Shown in pieces: positions 42,882 to 50,905 of a DNA stretch of 64,000 nt (positions are counted from its first letter, which is position 1; each line of letters starts with the position of its first letter). The notes beneath the pieces were generated by a model. It saw nothing but the letters and a program-made list of their open reading frames with translations. It was not told where the DNA came from and ran no database searches. Source of the stretch: Sinorhizobium sp. 8-89 (GTDB lineage: Bacteria > Pseudomonadota > Alphaproteobacteria > Rhizobiales > Rhizobiaceae); the NCBI RefSeq assembly GCF_030124325.1, contig NZ_JASKLR010000004.1, forward strand, positions 392,509 through 456,508. Reading direction: 5' to 3'. A program made the translations under genes and the position numbers.

Positions 42882-43874
42882 ATGAACATAGCGGCGCCTC
42901 AGCGGATGGATGCAATGTCTGCGGCAATTATCACCCGGCCAGGTGAAGTGCATATCGAAACCCTGCCGCTGCCACACCCGGGCCGCGGGCAAGTTCGGAT
43001 CAGACTCGAAGGGTGCGGCGTCTGCGCCTCCAATCTCGTTCCCTGGGCAGGCCCGGACTGGATGGAGTTCCCGACCGAACCAGGGGCGCTCGGCCATGAG
43101 GGTTGGGGAATTATCGACGCGGTTGGCGAGGACGTGCATGGTTTTGCAGCGGGCGATCGCGTGGCTGCACTCTCCTATCACGCCTATGCGACGCACGACG
43201 TTGCCGACCAAACAGCCATAGCCCCCCTGCCTGCGGCGCTTGCGGATCAGCCCTTTCCCGGTGAACCGCTCGGCTGCGCCTTCAATATCTTCCGCCGCAG
43301 CGCGATCAAGCCGGGGGAGACCGTGGCGATCGTGGGCATCGGCTTTCTCGGAATTCTTCTGACCGAACTCGCAAGCGCCGCCGGCGCACGAGTGATCGCC
43401 ATCTCACGCCGACCTTCGTCGCTCGCTGCGGCAGAGCGCGCCGGTGCCAACCATGTGGTTGCCATGGACGATCATTGGCGGATTATCGAAGAGGTGAAGC
43501 AACTGACATCGGGGGAGCTCTGCGACTGTGTCATCGAGGCCGTCGGCAAGCAGTGGCCTCTCGACCTTGCGGGCGAACTGACGAAGGAGCGTGGGCGGCT
43601 TGTCATCGCAGGCTACCATCAGGACGGGCCGCGGCAGATCAACATGCAGCTGTGGAACTGGCGCGGCCTTGATGTGATCAATGCGCACGAGCGTGATCCC
43701 GCCGTCTACATGCGCGGCATCCATGAGGCGATCGCGGCCACGGCCGCAGGGCGGATGTCCCCTTCACGCCTTTATACGCACCGGTTTCCGCTCGAACAGC
43801 TCGGCGCGGCGCTGGACATGACCCGCGATCGGCCGGAAGGCTTCATCAAGGGGCTGGTGATCTACGATGGGTAG
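42882..43874 (+). CDS. Medium-chain alcohol dehydrogenase-like (MDR) oxidoreductase
   Basis: This 330-residue protein has GCGVCASNLVPWAGPDW (zinc-ligand Cys), GHEGWGIIDAVG (His-Glu) and the NAD(P) motif VAIVGIGFLGILLTELA. The four-Cys structural zinc loop of classical alcohol dehydrogenases is absent. Such enzymes oxidise or reduce sugars and polyols. GGGAGG precedes the ATG at 42882. It overlaps the next gene by eight bases. A role in modifying a sugar or inositol is inferred from context. Confidence 0.82.
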   Translation: MNIAAPQRMDAMSAAIITRPGEVHIETLPLPHPGRGQVRIRLEGCGVCASNLVPWAGPDWMEFPTEPGALGHEGWGIIDAVGEDVHGFAAGDRVAALSYHAYATHDVADQTAIAPLPAALADQPFPGEPLGCAFNIFRRSAIKPGETVAIVGIGFLGILLTELASAAGARVIAISRRPSSLAAAERAGANHVVAMDDHWRIIEEVKQLTSGELCDCVIEAVGKQWPLDLAGELTKERGRLVIAGYHQDGPRQINMQLWNWRGLDVINAHERDPAVYMRGIHEAIAATAAGRMSPSRLYTHRFPLEQLGAALDMTRDRPEGFIKGLVIYDG

Positions 43875-44892
43875 CGTGATGCCGCTTTCAACGAACCCGC
43901 GACGCGCCGGCCGCCCCCGCGTTGGCTTCCTTGGCGTCGGACGAATCGGCCTCCATCGCATGAGAGCGATCGTCGACACCGGAACCGTCGAGACCGCTGC
44001 GATCTTCGATCCCTCACCGGAGATGGCCGCGGCGGCTCGCGAGTTGACGCCCGAGGCCGCAGTCGTAAGTTCCTTCGAAGCCTTGCTCGATCAGCAACTG
44101 GACGGCGTCGTAATCGCTTCGCCAAGCGCGCTCCACGCTGCCCAATCGATCGTCGCCCTGGAGCGAGGCGTGGCGGTTTTTTGCCAGAAGCCGCTCGGCC
44201 GTACGCGCGATGAGACGGCAGCCGTCGTTGACACGGCTCGAAGCATGGACAGGCTGTTAAGCGTGGACCTTTCCTATCGTCACACCGATGGGATGCAACA
44301 GATCCGCGATCTGATCGCGCAGGGGGAACTCGGCACCGTTTTCGCTGCGGATCTCACATTTCACAACGCCTATGGGCCCAGCAAGCCCTGGTTCTACGAC
44401 AGGGCACTTTCCGGCGGCGGCTGCGTCATCGATCTCGGCGTGCACCTCGTCGACCTCCTCCTTTGGGTTCTCGGGTTCCCGGATGTCGTTCGCGTCGAAA
44501 GCCGGTTGATGTGCAAAGGGGCTCCCGCCCGCCGCGACGGCGACGAGGTTGAGGACTACGCCGTCGCGACTCTCGAATTGGCGAGCGGCGTTGTCGCCCG
44601 TATCGCATGCTCGTGGCATTTGCAGGCTGGATGCGACGCGGTAATTGCCGCCGACTTTCACGGCACCGGAGGCGGCGCGAGTTTTAGAAACGTGAGCGGG
44701 TCCTATCTCGACTTTTCGGCCGAGCGGTATCGCGGGACACAACGGCAGGTGCTGGCGCTCCCTCCCGACGCCTGGGGCGGACGCGCGGCAGCCGCCTGGG
44801 CGAAGCGCCTGGCCGCAGGGGAGCGTTTCGATCCCGACAATGAACGCCTGGTCGCGGTGGCGGATGTCCTCGACAGAATTTACGGGCCATAG
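43867..44892 (+). CDS. Gfo/Idh/MocA-family oxidoreductase
   Basis: This 341-residue protein has the NAD motif VGFLGVGRIGLHRMRAIV and CQKPLGRTRDE, with the catalytic Lys of the EKP motif. Next are LSYRHTDGMQQIRDLIAQGE and GGGCVIDLGVHLVDLLLWVL, the sugar-binding region. It resembles myo-inositol 2-dehydrogenases and related sugar dehydrogenases. It overlaps the dehydrogenase gene upstream by eight bases, so they are co-translated. With the inositol-phosphate synthase near by, an inositol or inositol-like substrate is attractive but unproved. Confidence 0.83.
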   Translation: MGSVMPLSTNPRRAGRPRVGFLGVGRIGLHRMRAIVDTGTVETAAIFDPSPEMAAAARELTPEAAVVSSFEALLDQQLDGVVIASPSALHAAQSIVALERGVAVFCQKPLGRTRDETAAVVDTARSMDRLLSVDLSYRHTDGMQQIRDLIAQGELGTVFAADLTFHNAYGPSKPWFYDRALSGGGCVIDLGVHLVDLLLWVLGFPDVVRVESRLMCKGAPARRDGDEVEDYAVATLELASGVVARIACSWHLQAGCDAVIAADFHGTGGGASFRNVSGSYLDFSAERYRGTQRQVLALPPDAWGGRAAAAWAKRLAAGERFDPDNERLVAVADVLDRIYGP

Positions 44893-44915
44893 ATAACACG
44901 CCGCCCTCTCGCTGA

Positions 44916-46676
44916 TCACAAGCTGTCGCGTTCTATACGGCGCAGCAGAAGCTTCGCGTAATGTGACGCGACCGCCTCCAGCCGAGGAACTTCTTCAGCG
45001 GCGGCGGCCGGCTTTGCCGAAGTCCACAGGCCGAGTTGAAACGCCAGATAGCAGAGCTCGAGGATTGCCACTAGTTCGACGTTCACCGCGCGCGAACATC
45101 CTTCGGACACGACCGCGCGCAAGTCGGCCGATTCCTGCATCGAAAGCCCGAACTCGATGCTCGCCCCCGCAAGATCCCAGGCAATGTCCTGACATCCAAC
45201 CAGGTCATGGGCGGCGCTGTGGTCGAGCGCGTCGGCCTTGAGAAAGCCCCGCTCGCCTCCGGCAAGCCACTCCCAGCGATGCAGCCGGTTGTCGGTATCG
45301 ACAGGCTGCAGGAGGCAATCGTGACGCTCGGCGCCGTAGATCAGGCACCTCAGCCGCGATGCCGCAGCCGCGCCCAGTGCCTCTTCGGTATTGACGATCG
45401 CCATCTCGCACAGCTTCGAAAGCGACGCTCCGGCGGTCACCGGCAACGGCAGGCAGCGCGCCCGGAAGGCGAGGTAGCGTCCGAGATGGTGGATAAAAGC
45501 CGCGTGGCGGAATTCGCTTGGTGCGGCCGATCTCGCCGCCACCCACTTCTCGACGAGGAAGCCGTGACACAATCCTGCGACGGGGGGTGTGAAGCCGGAC
45601 TCGGCAAGGAGGCGTGCCTTGGCCAGCTTGCGCTGGCCTACATCTCCGAGCCCGGCAAATTTGACGAGCCATATGTCGTCGGCCGTGTGGGCGAGGAATT
45701 TTCTGCGTTCGAATCTCCGGTCGGCCGGGGGCCAGGCATGATGATCGCCATGAAGCGCGTTCCGCCAGGCGCCGGCGGAAACATCTTCGAGCGGCCTTTC
45801 GAGCGGGCCGACGAGGTCACTGACCCAGGAGGCGAGACGGCACGGCGGGTGGGTGGCTTCGAGGAGGAGATCGTCGACATCGACCACATGACGGGGGCTT
45901 GCCACCCAGCGTTGCCGGTGGCGACAGCAGGATTCCGGCCCGAGCTCTCCCTTGTGGCCGGGGAAGAAATGAATGCGTTTGTCGTCGACGCCATGATCGT
46001 GGAGCCAATCCCCGACACTTCCGAAGGAACTGCCGGAAAGACCTGGTCCCTCGTCGACGATCGCAAAATTGGCTGCCGGATCACGCAGAAGCCACCGCGA
46101 AAGCCGCGACGCGACCGCAACTCGCCTTTGGAAAGGAGGGCCGGTCGGCCGCAGAGTGACCGGCTCTGTGGCGCCGATGACAGCGGCGACCACTGCCGAC
46201 AGGCTGGTTCCGATGCTTCGGATGCCAATCACGGTCGCGTTCGCCGTAAGCCCGGAGCGTACGGCGGCTTCGGCGTAGCTTTCCGGATAAAGAGCGTAAA
46301 AGCTGTAGCCCTCCGCCTCCTTGATGCTGAGCGAAAGCGGCGCCCGCAGGTCCGGTAACAACGCCGTCACACGCGGCGGCACCGTGAGCGGACCGGTCAA
46401 GCCCTGCTGCCAGGAGCGGACGACAAGCCGCGCCAGGTCAAGAAGAACGACGCCGCCGATCTCGCGCCGTGCAGACAGGTCGTCGGCCACCACCTTTTCG
46501 AATTCGATGTCCGACAATCCCTGCACGAGCTCGCCGGCCTTCAGCAGGATGCCGACGAGCGCGGCGTGGCGCTCGATGCCCGGCTGTCGATGTTCGAGCC
46601 CCCGCAACTGCGCCGCGATCGCCGCGCACAACGCGTCGGCGCGCTCCGAACGCGTCACATCACCGTATATGAGCAT
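44916..46676 (-). CDS. Phosphoribosyltransferase-like plus kinase-like two-domain protein
   Basis: A 586-residue protein with no signal peptide. Residues about 110-240 look like a phosphoribosyltransferase fold, with EGYSFYALYPESYAEAAVRS, VIGIRSIGTSLSAVVAA and a PRPP-loop-like FAIVDEGPGLSGSSFGSVGD. The second half resembles a phosphotransferase: HTADDIWLVKFAGLG, AKARLLAESGFTPPVAG and QDIAWDLAGASIEFGL. I do not recognise the fusion as a named family. The ATG at 46676 is preceded by only a weak GGACG; a start near 46835 would overlap the inositol gene. It converges with the Gfo/Idh gene and is divergent from ino1. Its place hints at transfer of a phospho-sugar group. Confidence 0.6.
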   Translation of the reverse strand: MLIYGDVTRSERADALCAAIAAQLRGLEHRQPGIERHAALVGILLKAGELVQGLSDIEFEKVVADDLSARREIGGVVLLDLARLVVRSWQQGLTGPLTVPPRVTALLPDLRAPLSLSIKEAEGYSFYALYPESYAEAAVRSGLTANATVIGIRSIGTSLSAVVAAVIGATEPVTLRPTGPPFQRRVAVASRLSRWLLRDPAANFAIVDEGPGLSGSSFGSVGDWLHDHGVDDKRIHFFPGHKGELGPESCCRHRQRWVASPRHVVDVDDLLLEATHPPCRLASWVSDLVGPLERPLEDVSAGAWRNALHGDHHAWPPADRRFERRKFLAHTADDIWLVKFAGLGDVGQRKLAKARLLAESGFTPPVAGLCHGFLVEKWVAARSAAPSEFRHAAFIHHLGRYLAFRARCLPLPVTAGASLSKLCEMAIVNTEEALGAAAASRLRCLIYGAERHDCLLQPVDTDNRLHRWEWLAGGERGFLKADALDHSAAHDLVGCQDIAWDLAGASIEFGLSMQESADLRAVVSEGCSRAVNVELVAILELCYLAFQLGLWTSAKPAAAAEEVPRLEAVASHYAKLLLRRIERDSL

Positions 46677-46754
46677 GGCTTCGTCCGTCGCTGCACATTC
46701 GCCTTCAACGCGCCGCGGCTGAATTCGATCCGCGATGCGCGAGAAACGGGAGAA

Positions 46755-46779
46755 GGAACCATTCCGCCGTGCGCGGGTT
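46755..46779 (+). promoter_or_regulatory. EcfG/RpoE2-type promoter for the inositol operon
   Basis: GGAAC (46755-46759), 16 bases, GGTT (46776-46779), 40 bases before the ATG at 46819. Confidence 0.8.
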
Positions 46780-46818
46780 TGGCCAGCATTGTAGATACTG
46801 CGCAGGAGTAGCGGACAG

Positions 46819-47922
46819 ATGCGATCGAAATCCATTCGGGTCGGGCTGGTCGGGATCGGGAACTGCGCGTCCTCCCTCGTTCAGGGGCTGACGTTCTATC
46901 GCGGTGCGAGTGAAGATGAACCCGTTCCAGGACTGATGCATGTCAATCTCGGCGGCTACCACGTCCGCGATATCGAAGTTTCTGCAGCCTTCGATGTCGC
47001 CGCCGCGAAGGTCGGACATGACGTGGCGGAAGCCATCTACGCCCCTCCGAACAACACTTTCCGCTTCGCTGATGTCGCTGCCACCGGCGTCGTTGTCCAA
47101 CGCGGCAGGACACTCGACGGCATTGGGCGGTACCTGCGGGAGGAAATCGAGGAATCCGACGCGCCTGCAGCCGATGTCGCGGAAGTTTTGCGAGAGACGG
47201 AAACAGACGTTCTCATCTCCTATCTCCCGGTCGGCTCGGAAATCGCGACGCGCTGGTATGCGGAGCAGGCGCTCGCCGCCGGCTGCGGTTTCGTCAACTG
47301 TATCCCTGTCTTCATCGCCTCCGACCGATCGTGGCAGCGAAAATTCGCCGAGCGCGGGCTGCCGCTGATCGGCGACGACATAAAGAGCCAAGTCGGGGCG
47401 ACGATCGTGCACCGGCTGCTCGCCAATCTCTTTCGGGACAGAGGCGTGCGCATCGACCGGACCTACCAGCTCAATTTCGGCGGCAATACCGACTTCCTCA
47501 ACATGCTGGAGCGGGAACGGCTCGAATCCAAGAAGCTCTCGAAGACGCAATCGGTCGTCAGCCAGATGGACATTCCGCTTGCAGCCGGCGACATCCATGT
47601 CGGACCCAGCGACCACGTGCCTTGGCTGGCCGACCGCAAGTTCGCCTATATTCGCGTCGAGGGCACGACGTTCGGCAACGTCCCCCTCAATGTCGAATTG
47701 AAGCTCGAGGTATGGGACTCGCCCAATTCGGCCGGCGTGGTTATCGATGCGATTCGATGCGCGAAGCTCGCGATCGACCGTGACATCAGTGGTCCGCTGA
47801 TTGCGCCGTCGAGCTATTTCATGAAGTCGCCGCCACAGCAATTCACCGACGCCGAGGCGCGCAGGCGGCTGGAGGAGTTCATTGCCGGTGATGCCGACGC
47901 ACTCCTGGGGGCAGCAGAGTGA
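46819..47922 (+). CDS. ino1: myo-Inositol-1(3)-phosphate synthase, actinobacterial type
   Basis: This 367-residue enzyme has the NAD site [18 protein letters not shown], as in Mycobacterium Ino1. Further family motifs are [64 protein letters not shown] and SSYFMKSPP. Catalytic lysines and aspartates are all present. The reaction turns glucose 6-phosphate into inositol phosphate. Its closest likeness is to actinobacterial rather than plant or yeast forms (length and motifs), so an old transfer is possible. It starts an operon with the phosphatase and glycosidase. Confidence 0.92.
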   Translation: MRSKSIRVGLVGIGNCASSLVQGLTFYRGASEDEPVPGLMHVNLGGYHVRDIEVSAAFDVAAAKVGHDVAEAIYAPPNNTFRFADVAATGVVVQRGRTLDGIGRYLREEIEESDAPAADVAEVLRETETDVLISYLPVGSEIATRWYAEQALAAGCGFVNCIPVFIASDRSWQRKFAERGLPLIGDDIKSQVGATIVHRLLANLFRDRGVRIDRTYQLNFGGNTDFLNMLERERLESKKLSKTQSVVSQMDIPLAAGDIHVGPSDHVPWLADRKFAYIRVEGTTFGNVPLNVELKLEVWDSPNSAGVVIDAIRCAKLAIDRDISGPLIAPSSYFMKSPPQQFTDAEARRRLEEFIAGDADALLGAAE

Positions 47923-48518
47923 CGACGACATTTTTGCTGGTGCGGCACGCCGCACACGACAGGGTCGGCAATTTCCTCGCCGGTCGCACAAGCGACGTCC
48001 CGCTCGGCCACGCCGGCCGCGCGCAAGCCGAACGTCTGGCGGCGCGGCTCGCCGGTGAGGACATCGCGGCGATCTACGCCAGCCCGCGCAGACGAACACA
48101 GGAGACGGCAGCGGCAATTGCCGCCGCATCCGCGATTGCTGAGGTGAAGACCGCCGACGCCCTTGACGAAGTCGACTTCGGTTCCTGGTCGGGCAAGACC
48201 TTCGAAGTCCTCAACACGGACCCGCTCTGGCAGCAATGGAATTGCAGGCGCAGTCTGGTGCGCACTCCGGGCGGCGAGACGATGCTAGACGTACAGCACC
48301 GGGTGATGGCGTTCGTCGAAACGCTGGCAGCGCGCGAGCGCGACAAGAAGATCGCCCTTGTCAGCCACGCCGATGTCATCAAGGCGCTCATTTGCCATGT
48401 CCTCGGTCTATCGGTGGACGCCTGGTCCCGACTCGAGGTCGGGCCGGCCTCCGTCTCCGCCGTGGCGGCGGGCGATTGGGGCGCGAAGGTCCTGACGGTG
48501 AATGCGGACTTCACGTGA
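47919..48518 (+). CDS. Histidine phosphatase family protein (phosphoglycerate-mutase fold)
   Basis: This 199-residue protein has the catalytic RHG-like motif [13 protein letters not shown], then [34 protein letters not shown], and [18 protein letters not shown] with the second His. GTG is the start, overlapping the ino1 stop (GTGA), so the two are translated together. The obvious role is to dephosphorylate inositol phosphate to free inositol, though substrates of this family are hard to predict. Confidence 0.85.
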   Translation: MTTTFLLVRHAAHDRVGNFLAGRTSDVPLGHAGRAQAERLAARLAGEDIAAIYASPRRRTQETAAAIAAASAIAEVKTADALDEVDFGSWSGKTFEVLNTDPLWQQWNCRRSLVRTPGGETMLDVQHRVMAFVETLAARERDKKIALVSHADVIKALICHVLGLSVDAWSRLEVGPASVSAVAAGDWGAKVLTVNADFT

Positions 48519-48590
48519 ACGCGGCGAAGCGCCGACGTCGCGCCATGCGTCAAACGGAAACAGCCTGGCCACGGGCGTTCGGAGGTAAGA

Positions 48591-49568
48591 ATGATAGAAG
48601 CCGCCATGATCTGGAACGAGCCGAACAACAAGTCGCATTGGGATCCCGAGATCGATCCGGACTGGAGCCGCTTTGCATACATGGCAAAGCTGGCCGCGGA
48701 TGCGATCCGGGACGTCAACCCTGGGCTCACGCGGGTGCTTGGCGGAATTTCGCCGATCGATCCGGGGTTCATAGGCCTGATGAAATCCTATGGCGTCCTC
48801 GATCACGTCGATGCCGTGGCGGCGCACGGCTTTCCGCTCGACTGGAATCTTTGGCAAATCCAGGAATGGCCGCGAAGGGTCGAGGAACTGCGTGCCGTGA
48901 CCGATCTGCCGGTCTGGATCAGCGAGGTGGGCGTGTCGACCTTCGGTGCCGAGGAAGTGCAGCTTTGGGGGCTGAAGAAGACGGCCGAACTGCTCAAGGG
49001 CAGAGTCGAACGAATTCAGTGGTACAGCCTCTACGACCTGCCGAGCGCCTGGCCCGCGACGACCCGGCACAAGGAGGCCGAGGGTTCGTCCTACTACCGG
49101 CATTTCTACATGGGTCTTTTGCGTGAGGACGGTTCGCCCAAGCTGGCGCTCGAGGAGTTTGCCCGACACACCCCGGAGATCGGTCTCGTGCAATGGTTCC
49201 ATTTCGAGGACCCCCGGCTTGACGACGCCGTTTCATGGATGAAGCGCCTCGGCGTCACCCACCTGCGCACCGGCCTGTCCTGGGCCGACCGTTTCCGGCC
49301 AAACGCACTTGCCTGGTTCGACAGACAGATGGAGGCGCTCGAAGAGTTCGATGTCACGGTTACTTTCTGTTTCACGCCGGAACACAGGGGCCTGGCGCCG
49401 CATCATACGAGCGCGCCGATCGTACCGGAGGAATTTGCTAATTTCTGTGCGGAGATGACGACGCGTTATGCCCCCGGTTCGTCGTCGCTCGATGATCTGC
49501 CTCGATCGCCTGTCTGCTCTTCGCGGCAGATGCGGTCGATGAACCTTCCGATCCAGCCGCGCGAGTAG
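48591..49568 (+). CDS. GH-A clan glycosidase (beta-xylosidase-like), circularly permuted
   Basis: This 325-residue protein starts directly at barrel strand 4: MIEAAMIWNEPNNKSHWD puts the acid/base Glu at position 10. Strand 7, LPVWISEVGVSTFGAEE, carries the nucleophile Glu112, and strand 8 is RIQWYSLYDLP. After residue about 200 the order returns to strand 1: GVTHLRTGLSWADRF, FDVTVTFCFTPEHRG, ending ANFCAEMTTRYAPG near 295. Normal GH-A proteins have these last pieces first. GGAGG stands just before the ATG. The C-terminal 30 residues are encoded opposite the end of the next gene. It probably trims the product of this cluster. Confidence 0.75.
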   Translation: MIEAAMIWNEPNNKSHWDPEIDPDWSRFAYMAKLAADAIRDVNPGLTRVLGGISPIDPGFIGLMKSYGVLDHVDAVAAHGFPLDWNLWQIQEWPRRVEELRAVTDLPVWISEVGVSTFGAEEVQLWGLKKTAELLKGRVERIQWYSLYDLPSAWPATTRHKEAEGSSYYRHFYMGLLREDGSPKLALEEFARHTPEIGLVQWFHFEDPRLDDAVSWMKRLGVTHLRTGLSWADRFRPNALAWFDRQMEALEEFDVTVTFCFTPEHRGLAPHHTSAPIVPEEFANFCAEMTTRYAPGSSSLDDLPRSPVCSSRQMRSMNLPIQPRE

Positions 49569-50905
49569 GTCACGCCCTGATAAAGGGCAAGCATCGTCGA
49601 TGCCCAGCGGATATAGACCGTCGGCAGGCGCGATATTCTCGCGAGCCAAAACACCCGGTGGCTTTGCGCGCTGATCGAGTTGCGCAGCCAGTAGACGACC
49701 ATCCGCCGCGCCCTCAGGCCGCCTCGTTGTGGCGCGACGCGCTTTTTCGGCATCACACCGTGCCGCCGCCGGTTCAGCCGAAAGGCCAAGCCTTCGCGTC
49801 TCTGCCTGAACCCAGCAGCCTGCGTTTGCACAACAAATGCGCTGTCGACCTCCTGCAGCTCGAGCCGCCCTTCATCGACTGCGCCGTCGATCAGCCGTTG
49901 AAGCAGCGGCGAGCGCACGATAACGACATTCGTGCCGCGCCCGTCGGATGCATAGGGTTCCACCCAGGCGTCGCCAAAGGAAATGTCGGCGGTTTCAGCG
50001 ACGACATCGTCGCAGAAATTGCACGCGGGGTTCTGAAAGAAGCCGGCCCCCCAGTCGCCGTCCGCCAGATGCCACCAGTCCTTACTCCTTGTGCTTCCGT
50101 CCTTCAGTACGAGGTGGGCGGTGTACCAGTTCGCTGGCCTGCGGGCATCCTTCAGTCGGAAATCCAACCCCGCAACAGCTTCGATTCTCTCGCCCATCTG
50201 CCAGGCGATGCTCTCGACGAAACGCGCGCTTTTCATATGTCCGCAGAAGAGCCCTAGCGTAAAGGCAAGGCGTTCGCGCAGCACCGGATCCTGCAGGCAG
50301 AGGAGATGCAGGGCCTTGATGAAGCAAGGGATACCGACGACTGCGTAGCGCCCGGGACAGCGTCTTATTTCTTCGATGATCCCGGACAGTTCCACCGGAT
50401 AATAGCGTGACTTGGCGCCCGCGCGTATGTCCTCCACGGTCCGCGATATACGATAATGGAACAGAGGTCCTAAGGTCCCGCGTCGAGGAACCACGTGAGC
50501 AACACCGTCAACCAGGCTCTTTTCCAAAAGCTCCACCGCTGTCCAGTTGGCCATGCCACCGGAACTGCCGTCCGTACGAAAGCCGTGCTCACGGACATGT
50601 CCCACATAGGCGGCCTCGAAGCGCCCGATCCGCGAATCGAAGTATCTTGCCGATGCAAACCGCTCGCGGGCAATGTCGTCTTCATTCCTGGCGTCAGGCG
50701 AGAACGGGCACAGCTCAGCGAAGCCCCGCGGGGGACGGGATGCCGCCGGTTTGAACTGGCCATAACGATCCAGCCGCATCCCGGCGGCATCCCCGTTGGA
50801 CTGCGCCATGCATACGCCGCAGCCGATGCACAGACCCGAAGCGTCCATCTGTCTCGGTGAAAGGGAGGTGCCATCCGATGGCGCCCGATCTTCAGTCGAG
50901 GACAT
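49466..50905 (-). CDS. Coenzyme F420 hydrogenase/dehydrogenase beta-subunit-like iron-sulfur protein
   Basis: This 479-residue protein has an N-terminal iron-sulfur-type motif LCIGCGVCMAQ near residue 26, then FAELCPFSP, FRTDGSSGGMANWTAVELLE and RYAVVGIPCFIKALHLLCLQ, and further cysteines in NPACNFCDDVVAETADISFG. This is the F420 hydrogenase beta domain, found also with polysaccharide pyruvyl transferases. Its place next to one here fits. It overlaps the pyruvyl transferase gene by 14 bases and converges on the glycosidase, with 103 bases shared on opposite strands. Confidence 0.82.
   Translation of the reverse strand: MSSTEDRAPSDGTSLSPRQMDASGLCIGCGVCMAQSNGDAAGMRLDRYGQFKPAASRPPRGFAELCPFSPDARNEDDIARERFASARYFDSRIGRFEAAYVGHVREHGFRTDGSSGGMANWTAVELLEKSLVDGVAHVVPRRGTLGPLFHYRISRTVEDIRAGAKSRYYPVELSGIIEEIRRCPGRYAVVGIPCFIKALHLLCLQDPVLRERLAFTLGLFCGHMKSARFVESIAWQMGERIEAVAGLDFRLKDARRPANWYTAHLVLKDGSTRSKDWWHLADGDWGAGFFQNPACNFCDDVVAETADISFGDAWVEPYASDGRGTNVVIVRSPLLQRLIDGAVDEGRLELQEVDSAFVVQTQAAGFRQRREGLAFRLNRRRHGVMPKKRVAPQRGGLRARRMVVYWLRNSISAQSHRVFWLARISRLPTVYIRWASTMLALYQGVTYSRGWIGRFIDRICREEQTGDRGRSSSDDEPGA

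Noticed and set aside
45207..46358. Plus-strand frame opposite the PRTase/kinase-like gene
   Set aside because: Considered because the minus gene is of unknown family, but the minus frame has PRTase- and kinase-like motifs and the plus frame has none.
46705..48129. Minus-strand frame opposite ino1
   Set aside because: Shadow frame; the plus strand has definite ino1 motifs and a promoter.
48550..48580. GGAAAC...GTT before the permuted glycosidase
   Set aside because: The -35 has an extra A and the spacing is short; the gene is probably read from the ino1 promoter.
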